Shown here one piece after another: positions 11,451 to 24,653 of a stretch of DNA of 64,000 nt. Made by a program: the position numbers and the translations under genes. Location of the stretch: assembly GCA_028023455.1 (NCBI GenBank), contig JAQFVV010006342.1, forward strand, positions 2,255,001 to 2,319,000, written 5' to 3'. The notes under the pieces are model-generated. The model saw nothing but the letters and a program-made list of their open reading frames with translations. It was not told the DNA's origin and did no database searches. This stretch comes from Epiperipatus broadwayi (lineage: Eukaryota; Onychophora; Udeonychophora; Euonychophora; Peripatidae). Every line of letters begins with the position of its first letter. Position 1 is the first letter of the stretch.

Positions 11451-12130
11451 AGCATAGTTTGGTGCAGTGGTCGAATGGCAGACCGTGGAAGTCGAGGTCC
11501 ATGGATCACATCCCTGATTGTCATTTTCAATTCTCAAAATTTGTATGAACTCCTGAATAATAAACTATTGGGAATTAATATATTCTTTGAGTTCCCAGCA
11601 TGCTTTGCTGCAATGATAGAGTGGCAGACTTTGGAGGTCAAGATCCATGAATCACATCACAGGTTGGTCTCTTCCAGTATTCAAACTTCTTATGAACTCC
11701 TGAATAACAAACCATTTGATTAATATATGCTTTGAGTTCCCAGCATGCTTTGTTGCAGTAGTAGAATGGCAGACTCTGGAACATAAGGTCCATAAATTGC
11801 AGCCCGGATTTATCACTTCCGAAGCTTAAACTTCATATGCACTCTATGTTCTTCTGAGTGCCCAGCATGCTTTGCTGCAAAGGTAGAGTAACAGAGTGAA
11901 GCTCAAGGTCCATGGATCATAGCCCAACTCTGTCACTTCCAATGCTTAACATTTTATGAACTCCTGAATAATAAACCAATTAATATATTCTTTGAGTTCC
12001 CAGCATGCTTTGCTGCTGTGGTAGAATGGCAGACCCTGGAGTTCAAGGTTGATAGAGTACATGCCAGATGTCACTTCCAGTTCTCAAACTTGTTATGAAT
12101 TCCTGATCAATGAGCCATTTGTTTTACTTA
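11451..12130 (+). repeat. Tandem array of five SINE-like monomers (family S2)
   Basis: Five diverged units of 122-146 bp start at about 11451, 11597, 11742, 11864 and 12002, each with a version of AGCATGCTTTGCTGCA. Each unit continues with a tRNA-like stretch (GTGGTAGAATGGCAGAC, then GGTCCATGGATCACATCCC or a variant), then CTTCC and TATGAACTCCTGAATAATAAACC. The A- and B-box positions fit a tRNA-derived promoter. Related units occur at 26447-26570 and 32085-32300. The array probably arose by tandem amplification of one SINE. Confidence 0.8.
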
Positions 12131-15100
12131 TTTAACCCTACCACTTTTGCTGCTTGAATTATCATATGACTTTTCAAGGAATAAACTATTTGATTAATAT
12201 TTGCATTACCTAAATACATATTTTTATTTATCTATGTCAAATCCACTGGAATTTGGAACCTTTTTCAGATATCTGAGGATTTCAAACAAGCTAGTTCATC
12301 ACAACCATATGCAATGCATAGGTGTATTTTATCCAGATGGTAAAACAGATTTAAAAAAATCTATTATTGTCATCATCCACAAATAATTGGTGAACCTATT
12401 AAGGAATGCCTTTTCTTTGCTGTTTTTCTTTTGGAATGTGGAGGTAGAGATAAATACTAGTATTATTTTAGACCATTTCCCCCTTGCCTTATCTAACTTT
12501 AGGCACATACAGTCACAATGGATGGAAAGATAAATTTGAATTGAAACTGACATATTCAATGAGATTGTTAATAAAAAAACAAAGATTGAACTTGAAATTA
12601 AAAGAGAACTTGGTGGATATTTGTGAAACAAGAGAACCTATGATGGACTATCTATGGTGGCAGTAATGAACCTTTTTTTAAGTTAATGCTGTCTAACTGG
12701 AGTACAGAGATGGAGAAAATGATTCTGAAGAAATCTTCAGCCAATATAAAATTTTGTACTAATAAAACGTCACATGGTTTTCTCATTTTGTTTTTAATAT
12801 TGCATCCGTTTTGAATTCCACTATTAACTGATGAAGGCAAAATACAAAAACTTCCCTGGGAATGTTGATAATAGCACTGTCTTTGGAGTTGGTTAAAGAT
12901 GTTTTTTAAAAAGTTTTCTGCATTTTTCTGAAAGATAAGACTTTTTTTTTTTTTTAAAAAAAAAAAAAAGATTTATTTTATTACAAATTATTTACACAAT
13001 TTTTTTTTTAAAAAAAGTTTATAGTTTTACATGTATACATTCATTATATATATATATATATATTATTGGTCTTGTTCTTTTAATGTATTTTTTTAGATTT
13101 TCTCTTCTTTTTTATTATATTTGACTGTTGCATATTATCTATGTAGTTGTTTTCATATTTCAGGGTATTGCTTTCAGGTAGTAATCCTGCAACTAATAAA
13201 GATTTCTGATAGCCATAATTTCTTTTCTGTACTATTTGAGGGATACTTGATAGAATTTACGTCCATGCAATTGTTTTTTTTTTTATTATCAAAGACTAAA
13301 GGGCATTGAGCTAATCACATTGATCTAAGCATCTGCATATAGGGTTAAAAATTCTTGATGTATCTTTAGAACATCTATTTGAGATTAATTGCTTAGTTTG
13401 GGAAGTATAGACTCTTAGTGCTGCAAAATAAAACATGCTTGAAAAATGTACAGTAAGTCCTCTGTGTGTGAATTATGGGAAGTATATGTTATTCCAAGCT
13501 GAATTAGAATTTTTTTGTTAGTTGAGGTATTGTTTAATTGGTATGGTCCCTTGAAGTAGATTGAACAAGAATTTTAGCCAGGGTTGTGATGTACAGATTC
13601 TGAGATGTTAATAACAGCATTATTTCACACCCGTATAATCTGTCTGTGTATTTTCAAGATTCATTATTTAATACTTAATATATATATAATTGCAGAAGAG
13701 CTCTTTAGTAGCTTATAGATTACCTTTCTCCATTTCTGAAAAATTGTTTTATTACCATAGTGATACGGTTTCATGATTAGTTTCTGATAATTTATTATTT
13801 TTATACATATCTAAAGAAATCTATGGAAACAATGCAATTTTTTTTTCTTGAAATCATTTTTTTAAAAATAATTATCAGTCAAAAAAAGTATTTTAGTTAA
13901 AATATCAGAGGTTAAAAAAAAAGATGAAATTAAATCATGCGGGTTAAAAGAAGAAAAAAGAACCTAGAAATGATTACTAATAGCTCAATTATCATCTGGG
14001 AAATACAAAAGCTTTTAGTCTATGAAGAATCACTAAAAAACAAAGCTAGAATGAAGTTCATTGGTAAGTTCTGATTGGCCAATAACCTTTTTTAAGACTT
14101 CGCTCTCTTTGTGTTAAGTTTTTCGAAAAAGAATTGATTTGTTTTTTCCTTTTTAAATAAATACTCAACGGAACTGAAATAGCAATTAATATTCTTTTAA
14201 ATCTAAGATGATCTTTGATCAATATATCAAAGAATAATTTGTTTTCAAAGTTAGTACAATTTTATTACTTGTTGATTGTTCTCAATAAACCATTCGATTA
14301 GTATTTTTTTTACTTGCTGATTATTATTAAGTGGTTAATAATAACATAAAGAAAAGAATAACCAAATATTCCTACAATTAGGTTAACCAATCTAATATTG
14401 CATATCTTTTTAAAATTCTTGATTGCACGTTCTCTATCCTTAGAGGGTATGGTTAATTTTGTTACAAACCCTTCACAGTTTAGACAGATAATTTTTATGT
14501 ATGCGATATTTACAAAGTTCCCAATACAAATTGGCCTTACCTTCCTCTTCCAGATCTTCTTACATCTTATTTAATGACATTAACTATTTATACTTCTTTT
14601 ATACGGTATGTAATAAATGTAATGTGTGTTTATACGCAGCTATAGAGATGCTTGTTATTTCTATAAGTTTTGGAAAGCTCTAAGCCACCTTACATTTATT
14701 ACATCTTATTTATTTATAGAAAATTTGAATTGTCATAATAATCTTTGGTAATATATAAATGAAGATCAAGCAGGTTGTCAACTTTTAGAATGGATAAATT
14801 TAAACAATATTCACTTAATTTATATTGCCAAACAAGGAAGAACATTCCTTCAGGCAGTTGAGGGGCAGAAACAATTCCTGATTTATGTTTGGTTCGCCAT
14901 TAATTGCCAAACTCCTGATATAAAATGATTTGCTCCATATTAATGTAAACCAAGTCCAGGCACTCTTGGAATTCACATTTTTGTTGTTGAAACTTAAATT
15001 GATATACTAGATATTTTGATCAGAATATTACTGGAATTGAATTTCTTTTTGCTATGATCAATTTAACAAAATCATAAGACTGCTAAGGAATTCAACCCCT

Positions 15101-15779
15101 GTGGATATCAAAAGTAATTTATAGTAAGTTGGAAGAAATCCAACAGTGCTTTTTATGGACAGTTTTTGTCTATCAGAGATCTGGAAGTAGCTGATATATT
15201 TTGTAAAATTATTGGATGATACCAGAAAGGAAAAGTGGATAAAGACAATGGAAAAATAAAATTTGACAAGATCTAGTCGTAAGGTCTAGCCTTCATTTTT
15301 ATGAAAACTTGGTGGGTGTAAAAACACCTTTAAAAGAATTACTATTATCATTACTAATTAGGTCGTCAATCTTATATCAGATTTCAAAACTCAAGATTGT
15401 TGGAATAAGAAAGAGCATCATTAGAATAGAATGGCCAACTTCTTTTTCACAATGTTCTTCTAACATCAATCTGAAAAAAAAAAAAAACATTTAGATATTG
15501 ATGAACTTATTCTTGATTGCCACAAAACAGGAATGGTTTTAGGTGTAGATTTCTAAAGGTTCTAAAAAATTTAGATCCTAAAGTAAAATTAGATTACCAA
15601 AACTATTCAGTAACATAATTCAAACTATTTCAAAAATTTTGATATAAAAATAAAATATAGTACTTTTAAAATTAAATAAAGCTAACAATGATCTAAAAAA
15701 ACTATTATTCAGTATTATTATTATATGTTTCTTAAAAGCTTTTAGAAAAATCATAATAAAGGTTTTGCCCATAGTCAAT
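12131..15779. other. Intergenic, no gene recognised
   Basis: Notable sites are a T14-A15 inverted homopolymer near 12941-12970, a (TA)n run near 13047-13065 and the CCAAT-type palindrome GATTGGCCAAT at about 14072. The part from about 15000 may be the decayed 5' portion of the LINE that follows, but I cannot align it with confidence. Confidence 0.4.
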
Positions 15780-16720
15780 TAGCCATCTATCTATAGAGCA
15801 AGCTGTTTAGATCAAGAAGATTCTGTTGCAACTCACATTATTGGTGCAACCTCCATTGATTTAACCTTAGTTTGTGATTATGTTTTGGAAAAATATTTTT
15901 TTTCGAAAATGCAGGAAAAGCATTAATTAATATCTCCAATAGAAAAATTCAAATGTTACTAAATGATAATCATAGTAGACACAGCATTTTACAGAATGGT
16001 CTTTAGTTCTTTTACATTACTTAATATATTTATCAATAAAATCTTCCAGAAACAGAATGTAGGAACTGATGATCACCTGTGCTGATGATGATGTTTTGAT
16101 TTCTCAAAAAAAGTGCTTTCCTGAAATAGGAAAGTCTCTAAGTAATGAGATGCAAAGATTGAAAACCTTTTTCAAAGATAAGATTTTCCTAATCCAATGA
16201 AAACAGATGCTCAGTTTTTCATCTAAACAGTAAGGAATCAATCTTTTGCAATACTAGACTAAAACACAGTCCTATCTTATGCTATTTAGTAACCTTGGAT
16301 CATAGTCTAACTTATTGTCTTTATTCAATATCAAAATTAATTTCTATGAGTAATTTCTTAAAAAGTTATCTAGTATATGCAAATACATTAAAGATAACTT
16401 TCTTAGGAATATCATATTCCCTATTGGGAGAAAAAGTTTCCATACTCCATTTCTCAATTAAACATTGATTGAAACATTCAAGTCTTCTTTTTTCAGTGGC
16501 TTACTGTTTTTTCATATATTTATATGCTTGATATCAAAAGAGAACCTGCTTCATTATAAAAAGATGTTAAGCAGATCAGATATGTCTACAATTCAAGATA
16601 AGTTTTAGCAAGAGTTATCTCAAATCAAAATCTTCCTTTTGGATGTTAAATCAATAATCTACAAGCAAAGAATTATGGCATAAAAGTGGAATTTCTTTTT
16701 TCATATCCAACAATAAAACC
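15780..16720 (+). mobile_element. Decayed jockey-superfamily LINE reverse transcriptase
   Basis: Broken frames retain the order of a jockey-type RT. A segment ATSIDLTLVCDYV near 15850-15890 matches the (V/L)DLTAAYD block. SRHSILQNG near 15975-16000 fits the block before the catalytic loop. CADDDVLISQ at 16078-16107 is the Y-ADD catalytic motif with Cys in place of Tyr. FHLNSKES near 16217 and RLKHSP with TLDHSLTY near 16255-16310 match the conserved FHL-N-RE and LKH-P-YLGVTLDRSLTY blocks. Several stops and frameshifts make it non-functional. Family knowledge supports the jockey/CR1 side; the exact clade is not resolved. Confidence 0.75.
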
Positions 16721-18044
16721 AACTAGATTTGGTACCAATGGACTCAGGTATCTACATCCCATTTTATATTTAATGATTTATTAAAAACTGCAAGCCAATG
16801 CCATGAAACACTACTGATATAACTAATCAATAAATTGAAGATTCTTTTTCTTTAGAGAATTGATAGGTTTGTTTTGTTTTTGGACTTTTAGTATTATTTG
16901 TCTTTTCAATTCCTTATTTGGTTTTGAGAGAAAAAGATGGGATGGGAGACAGTGGTTTGGTCAATTGTTTTTTTTTAATTGATTTTTTACACACACAAAA
17001 AAGATTGGAAAAAAAATAGTGTAAGCTTGTGGTTAAGACCTGTAGAGGTCCCTACCTTCACATTTTTCACATGCATATTCTTGAGGTTTACAGCCTTAGT
17101 AAATATTACTTATGTAATCAATGTGCATTTAAATAAATTTATAATTACAAAACAATATAAATAAATCAAATAAAAAGATTTCAGCAATATAAATGAAGAA
17201 CACAAAGTTAATTTTTTTTATATATATTAATTTATAAAAAATTACAAAAAAAAGTTTTATTGTAATATGTGAAAATGGTTCATTTTTATCTTTTCTGTTG
17301 TATTTTTTAAAAACTATTTATGCTCCTATATTTAAATTATGCTATTAGGCTCAATGTTCATTACTTATTCCAGTCATGACATTATCTGCCAGTGTTTCAA
17401 AGAATTTCTTAAAAGGAAAAGTGGAATGTAGATACCGGTGTCCTTTGATATTCTGGATTTGCTCTTTTGAGATGTTTAATTAACAGATTCAGGTAAACCC
17501 ATGCTCGTGACAGTCATCTGTATCAGAAATGGAATTTAGGATTTAATAAAGCCACTGGTAATTCTATCTTGTAATTGGAATCTCTACAGGGTCCTTTATG
17601 ATATTTTGTTGAAAAAAAAACTCCTCATACACTAATAATAAAATATGTTGTCTTGGGGAGGATATTTCTGAGTTGAAATGTTAATTAAAAACTGATTTAA
17701 AAGATTAAAAATATAATATACAAAAATTAAATACTCAATGGTGGATAAATACCTCTCCAATTTTTTTTCTTAGCGGAATAACAACAAAAAAGATTCTTTA
17801 GGCTAGTCAACTTGATGAGTATTGTTATGCTTTTTCTTTATTGATCTATCTCTAGTGAAGAATATTTAAATATTCAATTATTAGCTAATAAGTGAATAGC
17901 TATATCTGGTTCAGAAATCTTCAGTTATTTTTCAAATTCATTCTCATTTCGAACCCCAGTTGGGTAATGATGATAGATGTATCATCCATTCTACTGAAAT
18001 AATATATCAATAAAAATCATCACACAAATATATCTCACCATCAT
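16721..18044. other. Intergenic, no gene recognised
   Basis: AT-rich sequence with scattered short runs. A B-box-like TTTCGAACCCCAG occurs near 17946 without a matching A box. Confidence 0.4.
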
Positions 18045-18180
18045 CAATTTTATTCATTATGGATTTATTACAGGATAATGATTTCTGTAAGTTTAGTTGG
18101 TTTCTGTCATTCATACTTCTTTTTCCTACCACTCTGGCAAAACTTCCCTTAATCTTTAAGTGTGGTAGAATGATATGATA
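18045..18180 (-). mobile_element. RTE LINE 3'-end fragment
   Basis: Positions 18048-18150 align with the 3' end of the RTE element at 18661-18740: a CATCATCA tract, then TTCATTATGGATTTATTACAGGA against CCATTATCAATCCACTGCAGGA, then GATTTCTNNAAGTT. It is a diverged, severely 5'-truncated copy in the same orientation as its larger neighbour. Confidence 0.6.
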
Positions 18181-18660
18181 ATCTCTACTATAATAAATAA
18201 TTAGCAATTAGCATTAATAAATTTATCTAAAGTGGATGATGTCAAAGTTATGAGTGCAAAATGTGTGACCCTTGTAAATCAAATTGTATATATAGGTAAT
18301 GATTATATAAGTTTATAGTGTGATGGATTCACTTGAAATCTCAAGAGCTCAATAGAGTTTAAAATAGATAAAAACTTTGTAATAATTAGTTAAGAAATAA
18401 ATAACCAAATAAATACTAGAAAACTTAAAATCAAATCAAAAGTTACCTTACTAATGGTGCTTACCATGACTAATATTGTATCAAATATATTGATTGATTT
18501 CAAAATAAATGTTTATAAAGATAAAAATTCTGAACATTCATAAGTACACATATTATATATAAAAGTCAATATTTATTATGCACAGCTCATATTACTGTAA
18601 TTCTTAATTTTTTAACATGTGGATATATTATGTATATATTTTCTATATTTTTGGATTGAG

Positions 18661-20330
18661 TCATCATCATCAACCATTATCAATCCACTGCAGGATGAAG
18701 ATTTCTCCAAGTTCAATCCATCTTTTCCTATCATTAGCTTCTCTTCTGCACATCACCCCTGCACACTTTCTTATTTCATCTATCAATCTCACATGTGGTC
18801 TCTTTCCGGGTCTTTTACAATCTTTTGGAATCCAGTTTAAAATTTCAATTGTCTATCTGTTATCATCTCTTCTAACAATATGTCCAGCCCAACTCCACTT
18901 CAGTCTTTTAATTTTTTCAATGAGGTCAGTAACACCTGTTTGTTCTCTTACCCATACATTGTGTTTTCTATCCCTTCTTGTTACTCCCAACATGCATCTC
19001 TCCATACTTCTTTGAGTGGTCTGAAGTCTCTGTATTGCTCTTCTATTAAGTGTCCAAGTCTCAGATCCATAAGTAAGAACTGGCAAAACACATTCATTAA
19101 AAACCTTCCTTTTCAAACACATAGGCATATTTCCTTTTAGTATCAAGTTATTTCTACCAAAAGCACTCCAACCAAGTTTAATTCTATGATTAATTTCATC
19201 CATTATATTTCCATCTGTATTAATAATCTGATCAAGGTATTTGTAACTGTTAACTTCTTCTAACTCATCATAATCAATCTTTATTTTCATATTTTGAGAA
19301 AATCTATTAAACATTACTTTAGTCTTTTTAACATTTATCTTTAGTCCTACTTTCATCTGATAACTCCTGCAACATTTCCTGTAGCTCTAAAGCATTATTT
19401 GCAAAAACAACTACATCATCTGCAAAATCTAAATGACTTAAATAATCTCCATTTACTTTCACTCTTTTAGCTTCCCATTTTAATCCACAAAATACTTCTT
19501 GCAGCACTGCTGTAAAGAGTTTTGGAGATATGGAGTCATCCTGTCTTACACTCATTTCAATGTTGACTTTTCCAGTATCATTATGTAATCTAATTGTTGC
19601 TGTTGCATTTTTATAAATATTCTTCAAAATATGACAATATCCTGGATCTATACCTTGATGATCCAATGCTTTAATCATTGAAGAAATGTTTATAGAATCA
19701 AATGCCTTTTCATAGTCTACAAATCCTAAGCATAATGACAACTCATATTCATTTGTCCTTTCTATAATTTCTCTCAATACCTGGATATGATCTACTGTAC
19801 TAAAACCACTTTTAAATCCAGCTTGTTCTCTTGGTTGGTGGAAATCCAGTGTTTTCTGTAGACGAGTTGTAATTATCTTAATAAAAATTTTGTATAAAAC
19901 TGATAAAAGACTGATAGGTCTGTAATTTCTAATATCTTCTTTATCACCTTTTTTAAATATTAATATTAATACTGCATTCTTCCAATCATCTGGTACATCT
20001 TTATCATTTAGACATTTGGTATATAACTTTTCTAAAAAATTTTTTATTTCTTTACTATTCCATCATTACCTGGAGCCTTCCCTTTCTTCATAAATTTAAT
20101 TGCATGTCTCACTTCCTCATTCAAAATTCTGGGCAATTTGGAAGATATAATATGTATAGGAGGTACTTGTTCTTTATTACTATATAATTCTTGATAGAAG
20201 TTTTCTACACATTTTATGATGTCGTCTCTCTTTTTAGTAATAATGCCATCTTTTTTTCTTATTGCAGATATAAATTTCCTACCAATACCAAAATGTTGTT
20301 TTACACTCTTAAGTCTATATTTAAGAAAAT
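18661..20330 (-). mobile_element. 5'-truncated RTE-clade LINE (reverse transcriptase)
   Basis: Read on the minus strand, the order is GKAPGNDGI near 20090-20060, then DVPDDWKNAVLILIFKKGD and NYRPISLLSVLYK near 20000-19910, EQAGFKSGFSTVDHIQ near 19840-19790, YEKAFDS near 19720, FADDVVVFAN near 19430-19400 (the catalytic motif), then YGSETWTL near 19075-19045 and the C-terminal LKWSWAGHIVRRDDNR at about 18900-18853. This is the typical RTE RT plus C-terminal layout. At least two frameshifts (near 20055 and 19345) break the frame. The 5' end is lost at about 20330, so no endonuclease is present. The 3' end finishes in a (TGA)n tail near 18661. Many conserved residues survive, so decay is moderate. 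Confidence 0.9.
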
Positions 20331-20449
20331 GAAATGAAAAATTATAAAATTTAAGTAAATAGAAAGATAGTATAAAAAATTCAGTTTGATGTGCTGTTAC
20401 TAACAATTGAATGTATTTGGAATATGTAAATAAAGTTAAATTTTTCTAA

Positions 20450-22340
20450 AGACATTCAATACACATATTAGATGATGGAAATAGTCCAATATATAAATAC
20501 AAATATTGCATGATTGATTTTAACATATATATGTATCTACATGACACATTTATATAAGCACAGACATGCTGTATAATAATTTGAAATTAATATCTTTGAG
20601 TTGTCATAAAGAATTGATTCATTCTAACAATACATAAATTATTAATGTTAACATATATGTGTATACACATAGAAATGTTTGTACACACTGATGTTTATAT
20701 TCTACAATATTTCATTTGTCAAAAATAATAAACTGATCACACCATATTATAGTTTCACAAAACATAATTAATTCCATGTTGAAAGCATACATAAACTACA
20801 CATGTATGTATGTATTAACCTCTTACAAATTAAAGTTATTAATTAACCCATTATATTATTTTTTAATGGTAAGTAAAACTTTTTTTATTTTTTAATAAAA
20901 AATTGCTAGATCCAATTTGGAAAATTTTTTTAAAATTCAGGCTTTTGTTTCTTCATTTATAATAAGAAAGATTTCCGAGTTTATTTTTTTAAAATTTCAA
21001 ATATTTTTGAATCAATTCTCTGTTTTGAGATGTATAATTTAAGCTAAAATTTATTTTCTTTTAAACTTATAAATTAGAGATTTTTACTGTGAAGTTAATT
21101 ATTTAAAATAATATTTCAACAAATTTTTCTACTCACCAATTAATATCTGTGCATGAAGTATATCTCCTGTATGCATAAGTATATAATATATGTGGATATA
21201 ATAACTTAATTTGTGCTTTCTTTTATATTAAATAAAACTTTATATATATAAACTATTGCACAATGCTTTTTTTAATAAGTTGGCCATTTACTGGAATCTC
21301 TTGGTAAGATGGTCCATTCTAAAAGCAGTAGACTGGGTTATTGACATCTTCAGGAAAGGTATACATCTGGTAACTTGACATTCAGTCATTATGATTTGGT
21401 AGACTTCAGGAATGCTATCTTATATATATATATGGGCTATGAAATACAATAAAGCTGGACATTGCTTCCATGTTAATTCAAACTCTATCATTGAGTCATT
21501 AGCAGCAGCTTATACTTCTTGCCTTCAGTTATGACTTCATAATGATAATTCTGCATAGCTGTTGTAAATGTCACCTGATACAAATCCACCTTTTTATAGT
21601 ATGTCATGGAATTAAAAAATAATTACATAAATTCTTTCTTTATATTGATCAAAAAAAGTTAATGACTCTTTTCACTTCATCTTAATTATAATCAAATTTT
21701 TATCTACAAGTATTTTTTAATCCTTTGAGAAACACCAGATTGTAGGATTTTATCTCAAGCTTTAATGAAAAAAATTCTTAATCTAATTATAAAATAGGTA
21801 GAGGAATTTTATAATTACTGTACTATCTATTATAACTTGAAAACAAGCTTGTTTTAGATTTTAAAATCAGAATTAATAAAATATTAACTAGACCCTTTTA
21901 AATGTTTAATTTATAATAATTTTTTAAGTTCAAAATTATTATTTAACTCTTTTTATACCAATGTATATTGTTTTAAATAAATATCAAAAAAATTGTGTTC
22001 ATATCTACTTTTCCTTTCATCTTATATATATATTCATGCATATACCCTACTATATTGTTATATGGCATGTGACACATAACTGTCTTAATATAGAGAGGAT
22101 ATGGTTTTATATATAAATCAGAAAGCTTTATTTAATTTATTTGTCATTGTTTCATTCACACAGTTAGTAACCAACCAAAAATACAGTCAGAAAAGGTTGT
22201 ATTACTGATCAGCTTTTCTACTTCTTGTGTACAGTTTTGGGGAGGCTCTTACAAATGGATGTGTTTGTGCTTATATTTTCCTAGTGGTTTAAAAATGTTA
22301 TTTATATGTATATATCTTAAATAAAACTGTATTCATTCAG
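20450..22340 (+). repeat. Dispersed repeat family F3, copy 1
   Basis: This block is similar to 58741-60245 and, in reverse, to 62476-64000. Shared anchors are ACTCACCA followed by an ATCTGTGC segment (21130-21155), GACTTCAGGAATGCTATC-like sequence near 21405, CCATGTTAATTCAAACTCTA (21468) and ACCCTACTATATTGTTATATGG (22048). The copies are strongly diverged (many indels), so the family is old. No ORF is conserved between copies. Boundaries are approximate. Confidence 0.6.
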
Positions 22341-22689
22341 TAATGAAAATAATTGAATGATTCATTGCTTGGGAGATCATAATAAGTTTGAACACCACTG
22401 GGGTGTAATTCTGTAGACCACAGGCTCCATATTGCATTAAAAATTAGAAGATGCTCGTTCAGAATTACTTCATACAATATAAAAATATATAAATAATACC
22501 CATAATACCTTTTGATTGCATCAATTTTATTTAGGTAACTCGAGATATCAAATCATATTATCAACATGTTTTTACAACACGCATATATTTTAAATAATAC
22601 TATGATTACATGACTTTCCATTATAGATAGACAACTTCCATATTTCTCCATTCTTTTTTATTTCATAAATAATCTCATATAAATAAAGA

Positions 22690-22925
22690 TACAATAAAAG
22701 ACAAATAACCCACAAGATGCATTTCGTGCTGAACCAGCACTCATCAGTTGGGCCAGGTCATCATCTCTCATATATATCTATTACATGAAAAGTATTTATA
22801 TAGAGCAAATTGTCTTATTTTTATTTTCAAGCGTCAATTTACTCCTCTCCCAACTTTTACGTTATCAACTTTTTGATAAACACGTAATGATTATTACTAA
22901 TCATTTATTAAACTAGAGATTTTCT
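22690..22925 (-). mobile_element. Hammerhead-bearing family M repeat, single copy
   Basis: This copy contains an intact hammerhead motif at 22709-22754, followed by weakly similar M sequence (ATTTATTAAACTAGAGATT near 22903, compare ATTCATTAGATTAGAGATT near 42725). The middle part has diverged from the other M copies. Confidence 0.55.
22709..22754 (-). ncRNA. Hammerhead ribozyme motif, copy 3 (best-preserved)
   Basis: On the minus strand, core CTGATGA is the complement of 22741-22747. Stem II is fully Watson-Crick, GTGCT with AGCAC (complements of 22736-22740 and 22726-22730), around loop GGTTC. Core GAAA is the complement of 22722-22725. It is followed by TGCATC, whose last three bases ATC fit the NUH cleavage triplet, and then TTG, which can pair with the CAA preceding the core (stem I). 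Stem III is the self-complementary ATGCAT, too short to fold alone. In known hammerheads such minimal stems III work as paired ribozymes in dimeric RNA. The catalytic core is complete; activity is inferred. Confidence 0.75.
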
Positions 22926-24653
22926 CTAGCACAGACATAAACTTTAATCCAAGTTAAAGATTAATATAACTTTCCATTAATGACTAATAATCCCTTTTAA
23001 AGTCTTCAATTATTAATATTTCTTTGACCCAGATATATATACTTTAATTTTACATTCAGTATTAAGATATCTATTTCAATTTCACTGCATGAAAAAAAAC
23101 GGTAATTAATCATATTTTTTACATCTTTAAATAATAATTATATTTCAGCGAAAATAAAAAAATTATAATAATTATATAATCGATTATATTTTATTTATTA
23201 AAACTATTAACTGTCAAATATTTTCATATTTAAGTAAAAAAAGAAGTACAAAACTGAAATAACTGTATAATCCATTATATTTTACTTATTTCAATTGTAA
23301 AGTGTCCAATATTTTCGGACTTATTTCTTTCTGCAACTTTATACATTCAAAGATGAGTGATGCAGTTCACATTTTACTAAAGCATCTCAATTTTAAAGTA
23401 CAAAAATCAACAGCTAACGAGTTCCAGTTACCCACTTCTAGAGATTGAAGTCCATATGCATAATTCTTTACAATGAAACCAGGCATTTTCTTTTTAAATC
23501 GTTTAATATAATAGTTTATAACAATATTTAGACAGTTGTGGAAAAAAAAACTGACTTTGGGCTCGTTAGAAGAATGAATTATAACTCTGCTTTATCTAAT
23601 ATTCTTTTGGACAGATAACGAAGCAGTATTGATGATGATGGAGTTCCTCAGAAATTTCAATAACGTTTAATAAAAAAGCAAAACAATAAAGTTAAATCTG
23701 TGAATTGAGGATAGTCTCACAGTATTCTTTAAGCATAGAAAAAATAGTGTTCAATTTTATAGTAAAATCTTTGACATACAAGAACATTGGATTACAGACA
23801 TTACCTGTTTCTAAGCAGATATATAATTTCTTGCTTTAAGTGACAAAGTAAGATTGTAAGACACTTAATTGTGGCAATCTATGAGCAGAATAAAAATTTC
23901 ATGCTTTGAGGTGAAAGATACTTACAGTTAGCATAAAACTGGCATCCTAAAATACATAGTTATTGGTATATTATTGGACATATGTAACTATACAAGCATA
24001 TTGATTTGGATTCAAAATCTCTCAACATATTAACCTTGATTATATAAAAAGAATTAAATTTGGTTGCTGAATGCATAACTTGAAGTAAACCCAAATTCCC
24101 TCATTGATGAAATTCATTAACTAGAAATAGTCTAGGATGTGAGCTACACCTTAATATGGCATTCATTTACTACTCAAGTTTTTAATAGATGGTTAAGTAG
24201 TCAAGCAGATAGAATGTATTACTATTTCTAAAAGGTATAGACTTATTTTTCAGTGTTAAAATTTCATCATTTCTTTGTTCAATTTCTAAGATGAAGTTGA
24301 TAACCAAAAGCATAAATAATTAGTAGTGGATATGCATCTGTATATAGTTATAAAGTGACTTCATCTTGATGGGAAGGTTGATTTTCATCACATTTTATCC
24401 ATTGTCGAATGTAACTTAGTCATGTTAATGGAGAGATTCTTATTTCTTTGCACCAATTTATCATTTCAAAGCTCTGTAAGAGTATAATTATGAGCTAGAA
24501 TAGAGTATTTCTTTTTCTATTTGGGCAATATCAAATTGTTTGCTAATAATAATAGAACCTCTTCAACAGCAGTAGGTAGATAACATGTTTTAAGATGTCG
24601 GTTCTTTAAAAAGTATTTCAGAACTCTGAATTTTTTATTTTATAAACACTTTT
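22926..24653. other. Intergenic, no gene recognised
   Basis: AT-rich sequence, nothing assigned. A few short inverted words are not long enough to call an element. Confidence 0.4.

Noticed and set aside
14069-14082. CCAAT-type palindrome GATTGGCCAAT as a promoter
   Set aside because: No exon, ORF or other promoter element nearby, so a single word is not enough.
18617-19140. Plus-strand ORFs over the RTE element
   Set aside because: They are antisense shadows of the minus-strand reverse transcriptase.
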